DNA from: Nakamurella antarctica
Lineage (GTDB): Bacteria > Actinomycetota > Actinomycetes > Mycobacteriales > Nakamurellaceae
Assembly (NCBI RefSeq): GCF_003860405.1
Contig: NZ_CP034170.1
Coordinates: 744,001-808,000, forward strand
Direction: 5' to 3'
DNA: 64,000 bases
Part shown: positions 56,281-64,000 of the stretch, one piece after another
Position numbering within the stretch: position 1 is the first letter of the stretch
Layout: every line of letters starts with the position of its first letter
The notes under the pieces: generated by a model
What the model was told of the DNA's origin: nothing
What the model saw: only the letters and a program-made list of their open reading frames with translations
Database searches by the model: none
Made by a program: the position numbers and the translations under genes

Positions 56281-56446
56281 TCTGCACGTTTGGGGGCATC
56301 ACTGTTGATTCCTGTGAGCAAACGGTAACTCTCTGTCCGTATTGCGCAAATTGACACGATTGCTTATGCTCCATTTGGGTGGTAACAACCTCACAGCATG
56401 CACATGCTGTAGCAAGACTGCCCCCGAAGACAGGATGGAGCGCAGC

Positions 56447-59400
56447 GTGCGATTACGAAAGTTCGGACTAGCAAGTGCTTTGATGGCCGCTGCCGTAGTG
56501 GCCCAAGGCTTTTTCTCGGTGTCCGCCTCGGCTGACGCCGTGGTAGCCGACGGGACGAGCGCCGACCGCGCTGCCCCCTCCTGTTGGGACATTAAGCAAA
56601 ACATCCCGTCGAGTGTTGATGGCCCGTACTGGCTTCAGACCCCGGCACTACAAGCACCACAACGCTTCTACTGCGATATGACTTATGACGGCGGCGGCTG
56701 GGTGATGATCGGTAAGGGTCGCAACGACTGGCAGGACAACTACCTGGGCCAGGGCGATCCGGCTGATCTCTTGACACCGAATCGATCCCCCGCAGGCTTC
56801 GGCATGGTTCAACTGGATTCCCGGACTGTTGATGGGTTGCTCAACAAAACCCGCGTCGACTCACTCACCGACGGAGTTCGTGTTCTGCGCGCGAAGGACC
56901 CGAGCGGCAGTACATGGCAGAACGTGACTTTCGGATGGGCCAATCGGGATCGCTGGGTCTGGACCGTTCCGGCCGGTCACTCCACGCAATGGTTTGAATT
57001 TGATAAGAGCGGCAAGGTCAACGGCGGCGCCACAGCCAACTTCGGCCTGGATAGCGGATACCTGAGATCCACCTTCAGCTACACCCTCTCGCAGAAGTGG
57101 GTTGCTGGCTTTGCTTACGGCCCTAGCGTCACCACCGGGTCGAATAACGCGAGCACCTTCATGTGGTCGGCGCTCGCAAACGGTGGATCACCCATTCCCT
57201 ACGCCGAGGTCTACGTTCGCCCGAAACTGCGCGCGGCCGACGTGAGCTACACGGCTATCCCTGACGCAGGCACCGAAGCCACTGCGCAGAAAGCTGTGGC
57301 GAGCTCGTACTCGCTGCCAGGGAGTTGGGGCGTCATTGGGCGTTTTAATGGTCGGACGGCAGAGGGCAACTCGGAGGTCCAGTCTTTCGGACAGATCGGC
57401 GACGTTGTCTATGTCGCAGGTAACTTCCAGTTTGTTCAAAAGGGAGCCAACGCGACAGGTGCGAACAAAGTAGAGCAACCAGCCCTGGCAGCATTCAACT
57501 CCACCACTGGCGATTTCATCCCCACGTTCAAGCCGACCTTCAATGGCCAGGTCAAGTCGGTCCTCGCATTACCCAACGGCAAGCTCCTGGCAGCTGGCGA
57601 ATTCACTATCGCGAACGGACAGCCCGCGAAGGGCACCGTCCTTTTGGAGCCCGACACGGGAAAATCAGTCAGCTACTGGAATCTCCAGATCGAAAACCGT
57701 GTTTCCGGTGGAGCATTGACCATTCGCGACATTTCGATTTCTGGTGATTACGTCTACCTCGGCGGGGCCTTCACCCACCTGACAGGTGGCACACGCACCA
57801 CGGCGATCTACTCCCGCAATGCCGCCCGCATCCAGTGGGCCACGGGGACGCCGGACAGCGGTTGGAACCCTGAGTTCAACGGAACCATCATGGATACAGA
57901 TGTGAGCCCCGACGGCACGCGGATGTACGCCGCGGGTTACTTCACCAGCTCGAAGGGGGTGCCCGCACTGAAAGCGGCCGCGGTGCAGACCGTTTCCGGC
58001 GCCCCCCTGGCTACCCCCACATGGGCCCCCGTGTGGAGCAGCAATGGAGCCAATTACCAGCAGGCAATCCGCGCGGTCAACGACAAGGTGTACGTCGGAG
58101 GGTCAGAACACTCGATCTTCGGCTTCTCATCAACGACCTTCGCCAAGGTCAACGGCACGACCATGCACGGTATCGGCGGTGACTTACAAGCCATCGATAC
58201 CTCGGGGACTGTCGTTTATGGCGGATGCCACTGCGGAAGTTGGGCCTATCAAAACTCTCTTACCTGGCCAGACCCCGGGTACAACTGGAATCAAGCTGAC
58301 AAGATCCAGTGGATCGGTGCATGGGACTCCGCCACGGGTGAATTCATCCCCAGCTTCAACCCGCCAGGACTGTCCAGCGCTAACGCAGGTGTGTGGGCGA
58401 TTTTCGTCGCCAAGGATGGAACCGTTTGGAGTGGCGGCGATCTGACGGGAACTCGCACGAGTCCCACGGCCAGCCAATGGGCTGGTGGCTTCGTGAGATT
58501 CCCCTTGAACGACCACACTGCACCAAGCGCACCCACGGGACTTCGCAGCACTGGAACCACACCGACGACCGTGAATCTGGCGTGGTCCGGGTCTACTGAT
58601 GCGGCAGGCCCAGTCACCTACGAGATCCTCCGCAACGACAGGGTGATCGCCACTACCACCACTTTGACCGCGACCGTTTCCGTAGTGAGCAGCGCAGATC
58701 GATTCTTTGTTCGAGCCATCGATGCGAGCAACAATCGCTCTGCCAGCAGCGCGGTGCTCGGAACTCCGCCACCGCCGGACCCTCAACCGCAGCCCGGAGA
58801 TCCCAATCTCATCCCTGCCGGCTCGCAGTGGGCTTATCGGAATCAAGCAGCTGCCCCCGCAGCTGACTGGAAGGCGACATCTTTCGATGACAGCACGTGG
58901 ACCGTGGGTGCTGCGCCCTTGGGCTTTGGAACCACCGGATTGCTTACCAACATCGACGTTCCGGCGCCAACCTCAAATCGCGCGGCGGTCAATTACTTCC
59001 GACGTTCGTTCACTGTTCCCAACGCATCAACTGTTCAGTCGCTCACGTTGACCACACTGGCTGATGACGGCGAGGTCGTCTACGTCAACGGATCCGAAGT
59101 GGCACGTACCAGAGTGTCAGCAGGAGCCGTCGGCAATACGACCTACGCCAACGCCTCGATCTCGACGACGGCCGCACGCGCCACTCCTGTCGTGATCCAG
59201 GTTCCTGTGGAACTGCTCGTCAACGGTAAGAACACCGTCGCGGTAACTACGCACCTGAACTACAAGTCCACATCGAACATGAGCTTCGAGCTTTCGGCTG
59301 TGGCAACGTACAAGACGCCTGTTGTGCCGCCGGTTGTGCCGCCGGTTGTCCCGCCGGTTGTGCCGCCGGTTGTGCCGCCGGTTGTCCGCCGGTTGTGCCG

Positions 59401-60030
59401 CCGGTTGTGCCGCCGGTTGTGCCGCCGGTTGTGCCGCCGGTTGTGCCGCCGGTTGTGCCGCCGGTTGTGCCGCCGGTTGTGCCGCCGGTTGTGCCGCCGG
59501 TTGTGCCGCCGGTTGATCCGCCGGAAACGGTGGTAAGTGCGGGAGACCAGTGGTCATATCTTTACAATCCGGCCGGCCCGGCCGCCGACTGGAGTGGCAC
59601 CGCCTTCGATTCCAGCAGTTGGTCCACCGGAGCGACACCGATCGGATTTGGAGCCACCGGTATGGCGACCGATATCAATGTGCCGGTAGCCAATCGGACA
59701 CCAGTGGCGTATTTCAAAAAAACCGTGAACATCACGGATGCCCCCAGCGTCATGGGATTCACCCTCACAACCGTTGCCGACGATGGCGTTGTCGTCTACG
59801 TGAACGGCACCGAAGTGGGACGCACTCGAGTGTCAGCCGGACCGATCACCAACGCGACGTATGCCAATGCTGCGGTGAATACCACCGCTGCGAACGCCGC
59901 GCCAATAGTGATCAACGTTCCAGTCGACCTTCTGGTCAGCGGAGCCAACAGCATTTCCGTTTCAACACATTTGAATTACAAGAGCACGCCTAATATCAGC
60001 TTTACCATGTCGGCATCTCTCATACGCTGA
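56447..60030 (+). pseudogene. Large secreted surface protein (fibrinogen-like, propeller, FN3, two modules), frameshifted
   Basis: The frame runs from the GTG at 56447 (GGAG 6 bases before it) into a 12-bp repeat, where a unit lacks one base at 59381-59387; reading continues out of frame to 59536. Restoring one base gives 1194 residues ending at 60030. Order: signal peptide (cleavage near ASADA), fibrinogen-like domain (SCWDIKQ, then FYCDMTYDGGGWVMIGKG), a ~430-residue beta-propeller-like region, a fibronectin type III domain, module 3 (about 785-960), a Val-Pro-Pro repeat linker and module 4 to the end. Modules 3 and 4 match those in the GH16 protein. The loss would remove module 4 and add an Arg/Cys-rich tail. 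Probably an adhesin or polymer-binding protein. Confidence 0.8.
59319..59520 (+). repeat. 12-bp tandem repeat (Val-Val-Pro-Pro) holding the frameshift
   Basis: About 17 copies of GTTGTGCCGCCG (a few with GTC) form the linker between modules 3 and 4. One unit at 59381 reads GTTGTCCG, one base short. The array is long enough for frequent slippage or misassembly. Confidence 0.95.
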
Positions 60031-60038
60031 TTTTTCTG

Positions 60039-60077
60039 GGTGCCGGCTCCCACGTCATGCTCGTCGGAGCCGGCACC
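60039..60077 (+). terminator. Perfect 12-bp hairpin after the surface-protein gene
   Basis: GGTGCCGGCTCC pairs fully with GGAGCCGGCACC across a 15-base loop, 8 bp after the stop. There is no T-run after it, so termination may be partial and the acetyltransferase gene could still be read through. Confidence 0.7.
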
Positions 60078-60097
60078 GAGTAAACCTGAGGACAACA

Positions 60098-60574
60098 ATG
60101 AACCTGCGCGAGGACATCAGAGTTAATCGAGGTCAGAGCAAGGGGCAGTTTGTAGTGGTCTGCTTTCGCATCGCGCATCGTCTGAGGACCCCACTAGATG
60201 TGCGACCACGGATCTATGCCATCGGAGTGGGTATTGCCTACAGACTCCTCGTTGAGTGGATCTTGGGTGTCGAGATTCCGTGGAAGACCCGCATTGGCCC
60301 CGGACTCCGGATCTTTCATGGGGTGGGCATCGTCATCAACGATCGCACCGTTATTGGTAGCAATGTGTCCATCCGCCAAAACGTCACCCTTGGTAATAAA
60401 GGAGCAACCGGTCCCTGCCCCACGATTGGCGACAACGTGCAACTCGGAGCAGGGTGCATTGTGATCGGTGGAATCACCATCGGCGATGGAGCCGTCGTCG
60501 GGGCTGGCGCGGTGGTGACGAAAGACGTGCCCGCTGGCGCGACCGTCGTCGGAAATCCTGCGCGCATTCTCTAG
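60098..60574 (+). CDS. Left-handed beta-helix acyltransferase (serine acetyltransferase-like)
   Basis: This 158-residue protein has an N-terminal helical part and a C-terminal hexapeptide-repeat domain (IFHGVGIVINDRTVIGSNVS, then TIGDNVQLGAGCIVIGGITIGDGAVVGAGAVV and VVGNPARIL). The active His is probably in FHGVGIV. Related proteins O-acetylate sugars in polysaccharide clusters, or serine in cysteine synthesis; the location favours polymer modification. GAGGA lies 5 bases before the ATG. Confidence 0.88.
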   Translation: MNLREDIRVNRGQSKGQFVVVCFRIAHRLRTPLDVRPRIYAIGVGIAYRLLVEWILGVEIPWKTRIGPGLRIFHGVGIVINDRTVIGSNVSIRQNVTLGNKGATGPCPTIGDNVQLGAGCIVIGGITIGDGAVVGAGAVVTKDVPAGATVVGNPARIL

Positions 60575-60898
60575 TACGCCCCTTGAATAGGCCTCAGGTC
60601 TAGGTGGCGCTTGGCTGCCCATAATTCCTGAAGGTACCCGGTGCTTGCTTACCGTAGGCCGGACATAACAGGTGGTTACCGATGCTCGCTGCAGAAAGTC
60701 TCATTCGAGTGAATTAAGTGGATTTGATAGGATCCAATGCTCTCTTTGAGTGATAATGAATATGGCATAAGAGGCTGTTGCGACACTAAGGTGGTCGCGA
60801 ATCCTCGCTTCGAGGGTAATAGCACCGAAGTTGTCACTCCCTTGATCTCGACCTGAATTTGCTTCGTGCATACGGCTAGCAGTGAAGGAAACTCCACC
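60575..60898 (+). other. AT-richer noncoding region before the TagD-like gene
   Basis: This 324-bp gap is noticeably AT-richer than the genes around it (for example 60690-60780). No gene or strong hairpin is seen. It probably contains a promoter for the cytidylyltransferase-VanZ-mazG run. Confidence 0.4.
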
Positions 60899-61345
60899 AT
60901 GCGCATTGGTTACGCCCCTGGCGTCTACGACTTGTTCCACATTGGTCATCTCAACATCCTCAAGCACGCCAAGAGTCAGTGTGATTTCCTCATCGCTGGG
61001 GTCGTATCCGACGAAATGTCGCTACTGACCAAGGGCAAGTCGCCGGTGGTGCCTCTGTGCGAACGCCTCGAAATCGTCAGCAGTATCAATTATGTCGATC
61101 GCGCTGTGGCTGAAGTCGTTCCGGAGAAGCTGGACACCTGGCGGTCCGTTCACTTCGATATCATTTTCAAGGGCGATGATTGGCGCGGGACTACTAAGGG
61201 CGCCAAGCTCGAAGCGGACTTTGCCGCTGTAGGTGTAGAGGTGATGTATTTTCCCTACACGATGCATACCTCCAGCTCGTTGCTGCGCAGATTTATTGCC
61301 GGTTCGGTCTCCCATAGCGATCATGAACTGAGTACCGGAAGCTGA
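60899..61345 (+). CDS. TagD-like cytidylyltransferase (glycerol-3-phosphate or related)
   Basis: This 148-residue nucleotidyltransferase has GVYDLFHIGHLNILKHAK with the HxGH motif, the substrate segment IIFKGDDWRGT, and a C-terminal TSSSLLRR in the position of the usual STT motif. Family members make CDP-glycerol, CDP-ethanolamine or similar. AAGGA lies 10 bases before the ATG; the frame extends to 60866. Its product may feed the CDP-alcohol phosphatidyltransferase of the cluster. The next start is 2 bp after the stop. Confidence 0.88.
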   Translation: MRIGYAPGVYDLFHIGHLNILKHAKSQCDFLIAGVVSDEMSLLTKGKSPVVPLCERLEIVSSINYVDRAVAEVVPEKLDTWRSVHFDIIFKGDDWRGTTKGAKLEADFAAVGVEVMYFPYTMHTSSSLLRRFIAGSVSHSDHELSTGS

Positions 61346-61347
61346 CC

Positions 61348-61896
61348 GTGGCAACTGCTCGCCCCAATTCGGCGACGCGGGAACTCGGTCCGGCGAAAGG
61401 TACATCCATCGTGAAGGCTGCTGGTTACCGGGTGAGGTGGCTACTCATGGTGGTGGCGGTGATAGCGGTGCTGTGCATCGTCCTTTCACCCAACCGCCCC
61501 GCCGCTGGCGCACAGTCACATCTGCGAGCGTGGCTTGACACCGCCAACAAGGGGTGGCTTCCTCCTTTCATCACCTTTGAGCTCGTCGAATTTCTTGCAA
61601 ATGTCGTCATGTTCGTACCCATTGGCGTCCTGGGAATACTGGTGGGTGGCCGAGGGTGGCCGGCGCTGATCTCGGGAACGATGTTCTCGGTCCTTCTTGA
61701 ATTGTTTCAGGCATTGTTGCTTCCGGGGCGTGTGGGCTCGGTTGTTGACGTAGCCGCAAACACGATGGGAGTGCTCTGCGGCGTATGCGTCGTGGCTCTC
61801 TGGCGTACGAGGTTTCGACGACCAAGCGATTCAGATGCCCTGCGGCACCCTGACATCTCACTGGGCGGCTCGGAGGCGAGCCGCCCGGTGAAATAA
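61348..61896 (+). CDS. VanZ-family membrane protein
   Basis: This 182-residue protein has four or five helices with the VanZ pattern FLANVVMFVPIGVLGILVGG, then ELFQALLLPGRVGSVVDVAANTMG. VanZ gives teicoplanin resistance in enterococci, but most family members have unknown roles in the envelope. The GTG start lies 2 bp after the TagD-like stop, so the pair is coupled. A later GTG at 61411 is also possible. Confidence 0.85.
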   Translation: MATARPNSATRELGPAKGTSIVKAAGYRVRWLLMVVAVIAVLCIVLSPNRPAAGAQSHLRAWLDTANKGWLPPFITFELVEFLANVVMFVPIGVLGILVGGRGWPALISGTMFSVLLELFQALLLPGRVGSVVDVAANTMGVLCGVCVVALWRTRFRRPSDSDALRHPDISLGGSEASRPVK

Positions 61897-61902
61897 TGAG
61901 GT

Positions 61903-62682
61903 ATGGCTGCCTCGGAAATTCCCGTTCACTTGCCCGCTTCGCCAGGAGTGGCGCCAGCAACCGGCTCCTCTTCTGTGAATGTGGTGGGTACCTCGTTGTT
62001 GGCCGCGGTCGCGGTGATGGACCGGCTACGGTCTGCCGGTGGATGCGCCTGGGATGCGACGCAGACAAGCCAATCGTTGTTGCGGTACCTCGTCGAGGAG
62101 TGCTTCGAACTCGTCCAGGCAATCGAAGACGATGATGCTGTGGCAATTCAAGAGGAGCTGGGGGACGTGCTCCTGCAAGTGCTGTTTCACTCACGCATCG
62201 CTGCCGAGCGCCCGGGTGGATTTGACATCGACGACGTGGCGAAGGGACTTGCCGACAAGCTGACGAGGCGCCATCCGCACGTCTTTGCTCCTGAGAGTGG
62301 CGTGCCCTTGGCCGGGGACACGGCCGTGCATCAGCAGTTTCGTTGGGACGAGCTCAAGAAGGCCGAAAAGGGACGCGATTCTGCTCTAGCTGGAGTCGCG
62401 ATGGCTGCTCCGGCCACAGCTCTAGCTGGCAAGCTTGGTGCAAGAGCAGCAAAGTCATCGCTCAATGTGCCACTGCCGGATGGCGACTCGCTCGCCGCCC
62501 AGATATTTCGGCTCGCCTACGAAGCCGGAGCGAACGGTGACGATCCGGAAACGGCTGTCCGCGCGCTCGCCAAGGCTCACGCTGAGCGGATGCTTGCAGC
62601 TGAGCGCACGCTCAAGGCTGAGCGTGCGCCCGACTCCGAGAGTACGAACAGACCGGAAAACGCGACTGACGCGGCGCTCTGA
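61903..62682 (+). CDS. mazG: MazG nucleoside triphosphate pyrophosphohydrolase
   Basis: This 259-residue all-helical enzyme hydrolyses NTPs to NMPs and pyrophosphate and cleans the nucleotide pool. The family core is GGCAWDATQTSQSLLRYLVE and the metal motif EECFELVQAIEDDDAVAIQE followed by ELGDVLLQV. The length fits the two-domain actinobacterial form, although the second half is less typical. TGAGG lies just before the ATG. In mycobacteria mazG follows mfd directly; here the polysaccharide cluster lies between them. It begins 6 bp after the VanZ-like stop. Confidence 0.93.
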   Translation: MAASEIPVHLPASPGVAPATGSSSVNVVGTSLLAAVAVMDRLRSAGGCAWDATQTSQSLLRYLVEECFELVQAIEDDDAVAIQEELGDVLLQVLFHSRIAAERPGGFDIDDVAKGLADKLTRRHPHVFAPESGVPLAGDTAVHQQFRWDELKKAEKGRDSALAGVAMAAPATALAGKLGARAAKSSLNVPLPDGDSLAAQIFRLAYEAGANGDDPETAVRALAKAHAERMLAAERTLKAERAPDSESTNRPENATDAAL

Positions 62683-62689
62683 ATAGGCG

Positions 62690-63751
62690 TCAAGCGTTGT
62701 CACCCGGAAGGGTGACCCCGATCTGACGCCGAATCTCATCAACGGTCTCGAGGATCTGAATGGTCTCCGTGGAGGGCAGCAATTCTGAGTGCGGGGCTCC
62801 GGCTGCGATAAGTCGGGCAACTTCTGCTGCCTGAAAGCACAGGCCGGAATTGCCGGTGAGATGGTTAGCATCCCAGGTGAGCGTTGAGCCATCCCGCGAA
62901 ATCAATGACACTGAGGCGGGATTGTAGAACAGGCCGGGGATTTCAATCCGTGCTGCGGTACCCGAGATTGACGCGGAGGTAGGCGTTTTGGCGTACGAGG
63001 TGGTGTTGACGAGTGCCTGGCTTCCACCCGGTCCGCCCAAAATCACCGATACTTGACCATCAACCCCGGTGAAAGCCTTGTGGCCGCTCGCGATGATGCT
63101 GGTGGGGTTCCCCAATGCGAAGGAGGCGAACGACAGTGGGTAGATCCCCAAATCCAGCAGTGCGCCGCCGGCCAGCGCGGGGTTAAATATGCGGTGGTTG
63201 GGGTCGGGAGCAAAGTACTGGCCATGGTCTGCGAAAAGCGTGGTGACCTCACCCAATGCGCCGTCAGCAAGCAATTGCCGCACCACGTCGATATGCGGCA
63301 AGAATCTTGTCCACATGGCTTCCTGAACCACAACGCCAGCACGTTCTGCGGCCGCGACCACTTCTCGAGCCTGGCGTGCATTTTGCGTAAACGCCTTCTC
63401 CACCAGTACGTGCTTTCCCGCATTAATCGCTAGCAGCGCGTGCCGATGATGTTCGGAGTGTGGGCTTGCGACGTAGATGACGTCAACATTTGGATCCGCT
63501 ACGAGCTCTTCGTAGCTTCCGTGCGCGGCGTCAATTCCGTGCGCTGCCGCGAAAGCGGTGGCCCGATCGAGGGAACGAGAGCCCACCGCGGTAATTTTCT
63601 GGTTCGTGTGCTCGTTGAGAGCTCGACAGAAGCTGCCCGCGATTCCTCCGGGCGCCATAATTCCCCAGCGCTGAGGTGGTGCGGCGGCTGGGTCGGGGGT
63701 ACGTGGAAGCGGTAGCGAGCGCGGGAAGGGCGGGGGAGTTGCTGTCGTCAT
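62690..63751 (-). CDS. Gfo/Idh/MocA-family oxidoreductase
   Basis: This 353-residue NAD(P)-dependent sugar-type dehydrogenase has WGIMAPGGIAGSFCRALNEH (nucleotide-binding), VDVIYVASPHSEHHRHAL and the catalytic EKAF segment GKHVLVEKAFTQNARQA. The C-terminal domain has the HRIFNPALAGGALLDLGIYP motif. It is most like the dihydrodiol-dehydrogenase/glucose-fructose-oxidoreductase branch. GGAGAA lies 3 bases before the ATG. It converges with mazG, 7 bp away. Substrate unknown. Confidence 0.9.
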   Translation of the reverse strand: MTTATPPPFPRSLPLPRTPDPAAAPPQRWGIMAPGGIAGSFCRALNEHTNQKITAVGSRSLDRATAFAAAHGIDAAHGSYEELVADPNVDVIYVASPHSEHHRHALLAINAGKHVLVEKAFTQNARQAREVVAAAERAGVVVQEAMWTRFLPHIDVVRQLLADGALGEVTTLFADHGQYFAPDPNHRIFNPALAGGALLDLGIYPLSFASFALGNPTSIIASGHKAFTGVDGQVSVILGGPGGSQALVNTTSYAKTPTSASISGTAARIEIPGLFYNPASVSLISRDGSTLTWDANHLTGNSGLCFQAAEVARLIAAGAPHSELLPSTETIQILETVDEIRRQIGVTLPGDNA

Positions 63752-64000
63752 CGTTTCTCCGTGTGGGAAGTAGCTTTTGTCCGACCCGGCACCGGTTGAA
63801 ACCGAGATCGGAACCGTCGAGTTCTCACTGACAGTAGGTCACTGGCCCGACAGAGACACGACACGCGACAGGCTGGAGGCGCGACACGCGACGGGCTGGG
63901 TTATCCACATTGTGACTGCCCCGGCGAGTGGTGGCGGTCTCGGCTCTTGTATCAATGCACCTGTCCGCCCAGTTCCAGCTTCAAATAATTGCACCGGCCA
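63752..64000. other. Noncoding end of window with an 18-bp repeat and a DnaA-box match
   Basis: CGACACGCGACAGGCTGG (63859-63876) recurs with one change at 63882-63899. The 9-mer TTATCCACA, identical to the DnaA-box consensus, follows at 63901-63909. Only one such box was seen, so this is not evidence for an origin. No gene start is visible before the edge. Confidence 0.5.

Noticed and set aside
59322-59516. Cys/Arg- and Ala/Gly-rich small proteins in the 12-bp repeat
   Set aside because: Simple alternative-frame readings of the repeat.
59319-59520. CRISPR-like array
   Set aside because: The units are directly adjacent with no unique spacers; no cas genes are present.
41945-61896. Prophage or transposon origin of the polysaccharide cluster
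   Set aside because: No integrase, transposase, terminal repeats or tRNA-end duplication seen; tRNA-Gln at 36280 is 5 kb away and intact.
63901-63909. Replication origin suggested by a perfect DnaA box
   Set aside because: Only one box, no AT-rich unwinding region and no dnaA or dnaN nearby.

Overview
The window is chromosomal DNA from a high-GC Gram-positive bacterium (Actinomycetota). The evidence is two resuscitation-promoting factor genes, a protein O-mannosyltransferase, GTG starts, a candidate leaderless promoter pair, and a backbone order that, from memory, matches Mycobacterium tuberculosis Rv1002c-Rv1021 (pmt, rsmI, metG, tatD, rpfB, ksgA, ispE, the Rv1013-like ligase, pth, rplY, prs, glmU, tRNA-Gln, mfd, mazG). 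I cannot name the genus. No phage, integrase, transposase, CRISPR array or rRNA was seen.

Layout. 0-9.5 kb: start of a homocysteine methyltransferase gene (cut by the window edge), a FadD15-like acyl-CoA ligase, an L,D-transpeptidase lipoprotein, an aldo/keto reductase whose stop codon lies in a 15-bp tandem repeat, a LysR regulator, two paralogous lipoproteins, a cation-efflux transporter and superoxide dismutase. 9.5-24 kb: pmt and rsmI (divergent, back-to-back -10 boxes), yqeY, gnd, metG, tatD, two tandem rpfB-like genes, ksgA, ispE and an ABC-F ATPase. 24-41.5 kb: ribokinase, Rv1013-like ligase, pth, rplY, a GntR regulator, an accessory cluster (threonine aldolase-like enzyme, SDR and a DUF6421-like protein), prs, glmU, tRNA-Gln, mfd and a SurA-like lipoprotein.

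41.9-61.9 kb: a Wzx/Wzy-type surface-polysaccharide cluster lying between the SurA-like gene and mazG. It holds an initiating sugar-phosphate transferase, two GT2 enzymes, a WecG/TagA glycosyltransferase, a flippase, an O-antigen-ligase-type polymerase, a Wzz protein fused to a kinase-like domain without a Walker A motif, a CDP-alcohol phosphatidyltransferase, a TagD-like cytidylyltransferase, an acetyltransferase, a VanZ-like protein, a GH16 hydrolase and a large fibrinogen-like/propeller surface protein. The GH16 and surface proteins share four copies of one ~165-residue module. Three genes in this cluster are split by single-base frameshifts, two in six-base C/G runs and one in a 12-bp tandem repeat; restoring one base gives a full-length protein each time. 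I noticed no frameshift elsewhere in the window.

How it fits together: most of the window serves translation (metG, ksgA, rsmI, pth, rplY, tRNA-Gln), wall growth and remodelling (L,D-transpeptidase, Rpf proteins, glmU) and lipid or precursor supply (ispE, prs, ligases). The two regions least explained by known biology are the polysaccharide cluster with its shared module and frameshifts, and the DUF6421-SDR-aldolase cluster.
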